Assembly: GCA_013399305.1 (NCBI GenBank)
Contig: VXAI01000195.1
Location: 967,530 to 1,031,529 of the forward strand
Direction of reading: 5' to 3'
DNA from: Rostratula benghalensis
Lineage: Eukaryota; Chordata; Aves; Charadriiformes; Rostratulidae
DNA: 64,000 bases
Position numbers and translations under genes: made by a program. The notes under the pieces are model-generated. The model had not been told where the DNA came from, searched no databases, and was given only the letters and a program-made list of their open reading frames with translations. Positions 55,077-64,000 of this stretch are shown here, piece after piece; the first letter of the stretch is position 1, and each line of letters begins with the position of its first letter.

Positions 55077-58000
55077 TGAATGAGTTTGATATCTATGTTA
55101 CTGAAGAAAAATCAAGTCAAAGAGAAGAGGTTTGCATTTATGTCCTGATTCAGAAAATTGCTTGAGAACACACTTAACTTTAAACCTATCGTTAGAGTTG
55201 AGCATTTGCACAAGTGCTTTGTTTTACAGGGATCAAGGCCCACATCCAAGGAAAAAAATATCATCTCAGGTATTAAAGTGGGACTGGGAGAAAGCTTGCA
55301 TTCCAGTACAAAATAAGGTCTTTCTCAAAATCTTGTTCAAGTTGCCCCAACCAGGAAGATGCCTCTGACAACTTCAGCTGATGCTAAAATTTCTCTTGTT
55401 GCCCTACCAAACCACAGAGCTCCTCAGTCCTGCAGAGCTGAGCACCCTGGGTCAGCGCTGCAGGGATGCAGGTAGCAGAGCATCCTTTGGGTCCACTTCA
55501 GGGACTTCACAGGGCATCAACAGCCACACAGAGTGGTGGTGAGGGATGCAGGTAAGTGTCATGTCTGGAGGACAATGGGTATGCTGCCAGGGGAGATGGA
55601 ATCCTCTTTGGCATGCCTATGGGTGAGTGCAGGACAAGGGCAGAGGGACAGTGCTCTGGGACATCCACTGCAGTTACAGGCTATGGCTTCATAATGAGTC
55701 ATGGTGTGTGGTCATATGAGATAATACAATTACACTGTTAACCTTAAGAATAACCATAAAGATAATGAGGTCTGAAAGACTTTGAAGTGTTTTGTGGGCA
55801 CCCTAGGTGGGTTGCTCCCCAGCCCCTACTGTCTCATCCGTTGGCTTCCCCTGACTTGGGGTCAGTTCCTGTGTGGCCTGATGGGTACATTGGCCCACCC
55901 TTCTGCTCACAGGGAGCTGTTTGGGTAGCTGAAAATGAGCCTTTCCATTTAAACCGACCCACATCCATGCTCCTTTCCCGCTTGCTGTCCCTTGCCTGGG
56001 GCATGCAGCTGGGTCAGCCCAAAGATAGGGTGCAGAAGGGACACTTGCCAGGGTGTACCTAGTTTTGTATGTCCTAAGGTGCCTCCCTAGCAAGTACCCA
56101 GTCCTCCTGCCCTTGCTCCTCTGCTGCCCTTCATGAAGGGGTCTCAGATGCTAAGCAATTCCCACGGTGGCTGCATCCTACCTGTATACAGACAGTATCC
56201 AAGAGGTTCCCACAGGGACCAGTGCTAAGAGGAGGAACAGATTAAAAATCTCCACTGTGAAAAATGTCAATATTTACATTCTCTAAGTTAAGTTGTTCTT
56301 TTTATGACTTTCTCCCATAAGTGCCTGTTATACTGCTTTGAAAAGACACGGACCTAAGAGCAACACAACCAGGAACTGACAGAATTAATAAAAGAGAGGC
56401 TGGGACTTATGAAAATAAGATGATATTAACAAGATAATTATCTCTCATCAAATTAGTCCAGAGGGAGCCAAGCCAAGCTCCACTCAGTAGCCTGGAAGGA
56501 AAGGAACTGGCAGGGGAAGCTATTTGTGTAACAACAATAGAAACACTCTGCCCTTCTCTAGGAAAGGGCTCGGAGCAGCGAGACACCACTGTGATAAGCG
56601 CTTTATAAATGCAGATAGAAAGAACCTTTTGTCTGAGGAGCTTGGAGCAGTTTCCACAGAAGAACCACAGCTCCGCAGCCTGCTGCGGGAGGCTGGGACC
56701 TGGGGAAGGACCTCGGCTCTCCAAGGCAGATGCAGCACGAAGGCTTTGCCACTTAGCAGTGCAGCCCATTCACCCCCACCCTTTTTTTTTTCCCTGCACT
56801 ATCATCTCTCTCTTCTCCTTACTTGTATTTTTTTTTCCCTCTGCTCTTTCGAGGCCCACAGAGTTTGTTTTCCATCCTGTGCCTATCTGGGTTTAACTTG
56901 GATTTAGCCTTGCTGGATATCTCGCATTGATCTAATCTCCCTGTTTTTGTCTCCCCCTTTTAACAAAACAAAACAGCTCTGTATAAAAACCTGTGCTAAC
57001 ACACCCCATCTAATCACGACAGAGCTGAGCACTTTGTGGGTGATGCTGGGGAAAGCTCTGCTGGTAAATCTGGCGGTGAGAGCGTGTCCTGCTGCACTGG
57101 ATCTCTGTGCGCTCCTCTGCCTCCGCAGCAGCAATGTCAGTACGAGCCTACAAGGCAAGGGGGAGATCTCAGGAGACATTCCAGAGGGTTTTCTATTTCT
57201 GCATCTGAGTATTTCCCAGTATTGGGCTCTAAATCCGGTCCTCTCCTAGGGGAAAACCCTGCACAGAGCATCCTCCTCTTACCATCAAACAAGCTCTGGG
57301 AGAGTTCATAAAGCATGAGGTTTTGTTGGGTTTTTTTTTCCCTGTGCTTTCTCAGACTTTAAAAACAAAAGCATGTGTTTGTAATTATGCTGCTGTGCTA
57401 TATTTTAGGCATTTTAAGTAGACTTATTTTCATTCTTTGTCGCTGTTTATGTGGTGGCTGGTTCCCTCTGCAAAGGAGCTGTAACGGAGCTGTGCTGTAA
57501 AGCACCTCAAGCCTTTTGGTGTGCTCCATTTCATAACCTACCTCAAAGCAACTGACTTTTTCTGCTCCCCTAGATGGCAACTTAAGACAAGTATTTATCC
57601 ATCTGAGAGCGGCGTGTCTCCAGGAACACTCTCTGGGCAGAAAGGCGTGGGAGTCAGAGCAGAGGACGGACTGAATTTTGATTAACACAATATGAAGCTG
57701 TTGCAAACCAGACAAATGCCACATTGGGCCATGCTGTGGGTGAGCCTTCTGCTGGGGTTTCTTATCGCTTCTCTCACAAAGAGGGAAGGTTAAGTCTTTG
57801 CCCGTTTTGCTTCACTAGAAATGCCACGGAGCCACAAACCTCTTGTTATGGTGTCTCTTTGCTGTGTCTAAATAGGGGCTGGGAAATGCTTCTGAGATCC
57901 AGACCTGGGCTGTGCTCCTGCTCTGCTTGTCCGAGAGGTGCCCAGGAACTCCAGCCTTGTCTCCTGCATGCAGTGGGAGGTGTTTGGACCAGGGGCTGGG

Positions 58001-59787
58001 ATGTTCCACATTGGAAGCAGAGGACAGGATCCAATGGCATGACAGGCAATGAGCAGCCACCTCCATGGGGATGCACAGGCAGCACAGAGGGGACAGTACT
58101 ATGATGCTCTCCTGCGAGACACTGTACAGATGCAGAAAAGCAGCCTCAGCTCCAAAGACCTTGCTCTCCAGGTGCCCAAGTGCTTGCCATGCTGGCTTGA
58201 AGAGGTCACCTCGGTGTGGGGGACTCAGTGGCTATGTCACCAGCTGTTGTGACCATGACTTCTGCTGCCAGATGGCTACTCCTTCTGTGCTTGCCCTGGC
58301 TGAGCACATGTCATAGCATCCTTTGCTGCGGAGTGCCGGCCCTAGTAAATAATTGTATGTTGTGGAGCAAATGAATGAGCAAATGAGTGAATTAAGACTT
58401 TTGGCTTCTTATGGCTATGGAGAAAGCTGTGCTCTCCCCATGCGCCAGGCTGCTTAGGTCTGCCAAGTGCAAAGCCATCTGAAAAAAAAACAGGGAAAAC
58501 GACTCAGTGAGCTAGAAAATGCCTGAGCTGTTGTGTGAAATTCCTCTGCACCATCCCTGTCACTCCTCCTCTGCCTTGCACCCAGCTCTGTCTTTGATGG
58601 GCATCTCTCGTATTAATTAATGGTGACAGGGTGCCAGGAAAACAATAGGGTGGGTCTCTTGCAGTCGCACCCCAGCCACCTCTGTGGTCTTGGCTGCCCC
58701 TTTGCTCCATCTCCTGGTGAGCTGCCAGGCACTCGCCACCAAGATCACAGGAGGGGCAAGAGGCAAAATGTTTGGTGCCATTTCCAATTAGTAAATTATT
58801 TTATCTTCTGGCTCCTAGCTCCTAAATCTGTTATGGCGGCTGTAAAATGCCTCCCTCGGCTGACTAGATGGATGCACAGGATATTTTTTTAATTTGAAGG
58901 AGGGGAAAAAATCACCCTGTTTCCAAGCCAAAGTGTCCTTGAATCTTGTTCCCTGTGAGATCTCTAGCCCCCAGCTCTGCCGGAGCACAGGCAGCAGAGA
59001 GCGCTGGGAAAACTGCCTGCTGAGGCAGGGTTTCTGTGTTAGTGTTACAGCGTGGGTAATGATCCCCTGCAATAAAATCTGCCTGCTGGCTCCCCGTGGA
59101 GAAACCCGACCTGACATGGGGAGCTGGCCTCCTGTGCTGGGGGAGCCCCTGCAGAGCAGGGGGCTGCAGGAAACGAGTCCCTGCTCTCTCCTCAGGGGAG
59201 CGACAGCCTGTCACTGTGCATGGGCTGTGCACATCCTGATGGGATGAGGGGCTCAGCCCCATGGCACTGTCGGCTTGGACCTCCCCTTTAGACCCCTGGG
59301 GAGCACCAATCCCACTCCTCAGAAGGAGAGAGGAGGAGCAGGGAGATCGTGAAGACAAAAGGGATTGTTTGCAACCAGAGGCTTTGATGCTCTTGGCTGT
59401 GGACTGAGATGGGAGATGGATGTTGTAGGACTAGGAGGAAGCAGAGCTGGACCTAGCGTGTGAGCTGCAGCTTTCCTGAGGGGCTGCAAGTGGGCTTGGT
59501 CTCCTCCTGCCCCCATGCCAGCCTCCCCCCACCCCTATTATTGCAAACTGTACTCTGGCACCTTTGCCCTGCAAATACCTGAGCTGAGCCTCACTCTATT
59601 CTCAACATCCTCATTTCCCAGCCAGGAGGACCACTGGTGCTCAAGCACCCCACACAATGCCCAGCTCCAGGAGCGCTCAGTGCCTGCCTTGGTGCAAACC
59701 TCAACTTACCTGGGTAGACAACAGCTGAGGAAGAGTCCCCAAGGGAGGATTGAGACAATTGCCTATTTTCTAAAGTAAGTTGCGGAA
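55077..59787. other. Unique non-coding DNA
   Basis: The largest featureless stretch. A strong donor (GCAGGTAAGTG, GT at 55552) with acceptor candidates at 55417 and 55435 would delimit a 116-134 nt segment with stops in each frame. Around 56580, AAGCGCTTTATAAATGC resembles the MIR-type core but without flanking support. T and C runs near 56780-56835. Overlapping frames of 120-150 codons near 57724-59358 look like chance. Confidence 0.4.
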
Positions 59788-59920
59788 GGTTTCAAGACAC
59801 ATCCCAGATACGTGCCAGACATGTGGAAGGTGTTCCTGCCCACGGCAGGGGTTTGGAACAAGATGATCCTTCCAACTTAAACAGTTCTACGACTGTACGG
59901 TGCCAGTTCTATGATTGTAC
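59788..59920 (+). mobile_element. Degraded CR1 LINE 3' tip
   Basis: GGTTTCAAGACACATCCCAG, GTGGAAGGTGTTCCTGCCC, GGCAGGGGTTTGGAACAAG and ATGATCCTTCCAACTTAAAC follow the CR1 3' UTR in order. They are followed by decayed terminal repeats GTTCTACGACTGT and GTTCTATGATTGT. It is older than the other avian CR1 tips in this window, judging by its terminal-repeat substitutions. Confidence 0.82.
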
Positions 59921-62900
59921 CCTGCCCCCCACCCAGAGCCCAGGGTGCTCATGGGACTGTGCCGAGGAACCAGCTCCTCTGGAGCAGACAGGACTCTGCT
60001 CAGAACCTTAAATGCATTTAAATGAGTGGCAAAGATAAAAGAATGCAGATAAGAGATAGGAACTCATATATGAGAGCAGCACAGTCTTCACAGCTGCAGT
60101 AGATGAGCAGGAAAAATAGCCATATTTAAGCACTTGGAATATTATCTTGAAAAATAAGAAGTAATTAGCCTGTCAGGAGATAACTTTCACTTTCCTTGCC
60201 TCAGTTTGGGCACTCAGTTGCAAAGTCAGTTCGGGTCACCTGCAAATGGCATTTCCACTCAAAATGAGGTTTGATGCATTACAAATGCTCCTGTGCTGTT
60301 GGGACTGCTTTCTCTTTAATTACTAACGTAAAATTGCCTTAATTTGTATGAGGCAAAGTGATATTATTAGCATAAACTATTTAACACTAAAGAAGGCAAG
60401 CATACATCTGTTGATAGTCTGCAGACATATTGGCTTCCTTAACATGGCCTAATTTTGCATCACTGGGCCTTCTCACCACCAGTGTTTGCTTGTCCTCTTC
60501 TTCCCTGTCAACAGGACAAGATGGCTCTATGTTCCCTTTATGTTGTTTTTTTTTTTTTTTCCTTCCTGAGCTCCTAGCTGTGTTGATCAAAGATATTTCT
60601 AGCATTGTCTTCTGCTGTCTGTGCGACTGCACCCTAAACAAGCTTGGAATAGAGCACTGTCCTATCTTCACTTCCATCTCTCATTAGGAAACCTGCTCGT
60701 GGGAATGGGAGAAGAGCTACCCTGAATATGCACGAGGCAGAACCCTGTCCCTTGGCTTTGGCACAGGCTGGTGCCAGAAAGTGCTGAGGAAGAGTTTATC
60801 AAAAGGGTAGGCCAACGGTTATGGCTTCCCTGATTATACCTCCCAGCAGCAACAAGCAAGCTTCTGTTTAAAGGCTTCCCAAGCCAGAGATTGCATCTGT
60901 TTCTTTGTCTTTGAGTCCCTGACGGATCTGTGTGCTGTTAATTTATGTAACCGCATTCTGGGCTCACCTATGCAGAACTGCAAGGTCCTGTAATCCCCAG
61001 TGCCACACATCAGTGTCATTTTGGGGGCTGTGGGAAAGGTTTTTGCATGCGCTAGTCCTGCTGCTCCATCATTTCATTTGATGTCTCTAGTTCTTCCTCA
61101 GTACCTAACAGGTAAAACCCATTCCCAAGTCATTTTCCACCTCACTTTCAGACAGAATTCATTTGCTCAGCTTTTCCCTTGCAAAGGCCGTTTCATGTCC
61201 CTGATCACTGCCATCTTTCTCCTCTACGCTGTTTCTGCTGCTGACAAGTACTTTGGAGATCAGAGCGCCAAGACTGCCAGGACTGCCTGGGCCGAGAGTG
61301 CTGCATGGATTTATACCAGGGCAGAGGAATGCGTTTTTTAATCACCCAGACTCGGGAATACAAGCTTGGTGTGACCTCTGCTGCTGCCTAACCTGATGAA
61401 GGAACTTGCTCCACTGTTCTTTTGAGGCCAAATAATAAGGAGCACAACGACCTTGTGTTAGTCATTTCTTCTAGATCCCACAGCAGAAGTCTGGGGAGTG
61501 GTTTGGGAGGTCCTGTACCCAGCCCTGTGGCCTGTTCCACCAGGAACAACATGCAAGAAGGAGATGAAAAGCGTCACAGTATACAAGGAGGCAAAATACA
61601 ACTCTGCCAGCACACAGTCATTGTGCTCCACTGTCTTCTAATGTTTGACTTTGAAATGCTAATGTTCTTTTAAAGTAGGTAATTTTCATGTAACTTCTAT
61701 CTACAGGACTCAAAGAAGGTGTTTATTACAATCCTGTCTGTCCTGGAGCACAGGTAATGAATTACAGAGCCTTTCCCTGACCAAACCCCAGCCTGTCTCC
61801 TCCGAATTAAAGCCATTCCCAGCCTTAGTGGGAAGGGGGATGGCTGAGGTTCATGACCTGGGGAGTTGTCAGGTGCACCCCCCACATTTCTCCCCAGGAC
61901 CCTCCACTACACCATGAGCATCCGCAGCATCTGCATGCTAGCAGGGAGGAAGAGTGCTGCCTACCCTGCTGTGGTGCAGCGGCTACACCAGTGATGAGAG
62001 GGCTGGGGAAGGAGGAGCAGGACCAGTTGAAAGATGGCAACCTGGAGAATGCCTCCTTCAAGGCAACAGTCAGGCCACCAACCCCTGGGAGCCATAGCGC
62101 TGCCACTGTTTCTTTTTTGCTTCATCACCAAAGCAGGATTGCTGTGCCATACAGCTTGGGAACGCTGGCAGAGTGGTGTCGGTGACTGCGTGAGCTTCTG
62201 GGTTTCCATACAACAGCCCCTGCTGGCACAAGGCTGCTCTGCTGCGCCAAAGCAGACCTGTCCATGTGCACAGCAAGCAGCGTTGATCAAAGCATCACCA
62301 GAATGGCTTGCGCAAACCCAGGTAGTATTTTTAACCAGCACACGAAAAGCCGGCTCTACATGAGCAGCACGCACACACCTCATCTGAATATTGTTTTTCC
62401 TGGGGGTGTCGGGCATGCCAGGAATGTGTCAGTGCCATGCCTTCTGAGTACACCGGGTAATGTTTGTCTGTAAGCATCTGGAGTCAATCTGTCTAGTAGC
62501 TGCTTGGTAAGGCACTTAGTCACACAGCCAGGGTTTAAAAAGGAGCTTCAGTGGCCAGGGTGGACTGTGGCTCTGTTGGGGCTCCTTAATGGCTGGGGAG
62601 GCACCATCGAGGCTGGTGACATGCAAAGAGCCAGCCGCAGGCTTGCCAGCAGTGTGGGGGATCAAAAAAGAGAGGGAAAATGAGATCTGTAAAGCCAGTG
62701 TCCTGCGAGCACCCAGCTTTTGAAGGGCCACTCCCAAATGTACAGGGACGAGCGATGAAAGCCAGTCTGCGCCGGGGAGCCCAGCGGCAGGCTCTGAAGC
62801 AGGGATGAAGGCTCGGGAAAGGCTGCCGCTGGCAGGCTTTTGATGGGAGCCAAAGTTTTGCATGCCTAGTCCAGCCCTGCAAGGTGAATCCTGTGGGGTT

Positions 62901-64000
62901 TTCCCAGCCCACGCATGACAGGGGGTTCGGAGGGGCAGCCAAGTGGAGAAGCACGGGGTGTAGGGGCGCTGGGGCCACCCTCCTGTCCCTGGAGCAGAGC
63001 CCATCACCGGCAGCACAAGGAGAGCTTTCTAGATGACTTGGCATGCTGTCCTGTTAATAATAGAAGGTGAGGCTGCCTGGATTCTGTGTTCTGGTGTGAA
63101 TTATGCGCACAAAATACAATTTGCTTTGCTAATGTTTTTTTGCCGTTTTGGTGCTGGGGAACTTTTCAGAAATCATTACCATGCGCACGGCTCTTTATAT
63201 TTTTCTCTCTCTTCTCAGGCAATTTGTCAGAAGGGATTTTTTGACAATTTCACTGAACCATGCTTGAGAGCAGCTTAACCCCTCAAGAGCTTAGCACATT
63301 TTCCTCTCCTTACATTGGCTCATACTGGTTTGTTATGGCTGCTTTTGTTAGGGGCAGTGAGGAGCTGGATGGATAGGTGGATGGATGGGTAGTGATCTGT
63401 TCCTGGACGTCCACGTTCAAAATCCTCTTTGGCATCCCCTGCACATCCAAATTCTCAGTTGCCAGATAATGAGAGTCTCTCCATTCCTCAGGGACACCTA
63501 AACAACAGGATAATTGCAGTGATACTGCTATGGATGTCTCCAGATGCACTGAATCATGGAGCATCCCTTAGCTAGGTATGTACTGCCAGTGCTCCCCAGC
63601 CTGGGGACAAGCTCCTGAGTACCAGTTGCCCACCAGCTCCTTGGGCAGGTCAGTTGTGGGCCACATGGAAGAGCAGAGCTTCCCAGTTCTCCGCCCCAAA
63701 AAGCTCTTAGGGACCATGCATCTGTCTCTTTCCAATAGATTTTTAGGAGATGTGGGAATGCCAGGGTAGAAATGGTCTTTCAGACAGCTGAAATGGAAAA
63801 GGCTTTGGGGCTATCCCAATCACTCTGTTTTTCCTAACAGCCTTTTATCCCTTTGGGCCCCACAGTTGATGGATGACTTCCATAGCTGTGAAACAGCTCT
63901 GTCCTACAACCTCAGACATGTTCAAGGGTTTTGCTGCTCCAGGCAGGAACAGCCTATTCCCCTTGGAATCGTGTGGGCCACTTCATGGTGCTGAAGGATT
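59921..64000. other. Unique non-coding DNA
   Basis: Contains a T15 run at about 60546-60560 and a short GGAT-type tract at about 63364-63391. 60000-60380 is AT-rich and repeat-free and could be another conserved block. Frames of 110-166 codons at 61853-63044 occur on both strands over the same bases, so none is credible as a gene. Confidence 0.45.

Noticed and set aside
56560..56620. MIR-like AAGCGCTTTATAAATGC motif
   Set aside because: A single core motif without the flanking MIR blocks is too little to call a SINE.
62516..63044. 166- and 152-codon overlapping minus-strand frames
   Set aside because: Same bases are open in two frames. Pro/Ser/Leu/Cys-rich with no motif; treated as low-stop-density DNA.
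1..64000. CRISPR arrays, operons, tRNA or rRNA genes
   Set aside because: The window is vertebrate nuclear DNA. No spaced direct repeats of CRISPR type, no tRNA A/B boxes in a cloverleaf context and no rRNA similarity were seen.

Overview
The window looks like a nuclear, gene-poor stretch of a bird genome. The evidence is the interspersed repeats: many 5'-truncated CR1 LINE copies ending in the ATTCTATG-type 3' repeat, avian-type endogenous-retrovirus LTRs with a TATATAAA box and an ATTAAA signal, and no L1, Alu or other mammal-specific repeats. There are no operons, rRNA or tRNA genes, or CRISPR arrays. Repeat families were recognised by eye and from memory; no database was searched.

Layout. 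1-119 is a pyrimidine microsatellite. 120-10799 is mostly single-copy DNA holding one copy of an unrecognised dispersed repeat (4960-5245), a cluster of good splice-site pairs (6781-7317) and an ancient LINE fragment (8390-8600). 10800-16730 has two recognisable avian CR1 tails, the second copy of the dispersed repeat (12290-12532), two AT-rich blocks that look like candidate regulatory DNA, and a second ancient CR1-clade LINE (14620-15445). 16731-30816 is largely unique, with an ancient LINE at 24230-24842 and a 1.3 kb CR1 copy at 26521-27819. 30817-31056 is the best candidate for real coding sequence: a possible terminal exon of 79 codons. 31057-41610 holds a tail-to-tail CR1 pair, a MIR-like SINE, two ERV LTRs and a third LTR apparently inserted into a CR1. 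42505-44821 has an ancient LINE 3' end followed by an avian CR1. 44822-53456 contains a CR1 scrap, a probable ERV LTR (50532-51203) and a CR1 copy with its reverse-transcriptase FADD box intact. 53457-64000 is essentially unique DNA with one degraded CR1 tail.

How it fits together. No complete protein-coding gene can be defended. Nearly all plausible protein signal comes from decayed CR1 ORF2 copies, which carry frameshifts, stop codons and in one case a changed catalytic residue. The most likely reading is an intergenic desert or very large intron, perhaps with conserved regulatory elements and one or more non-coding transcripts. The 30.8 kb exon candidate is the point most worth testing.
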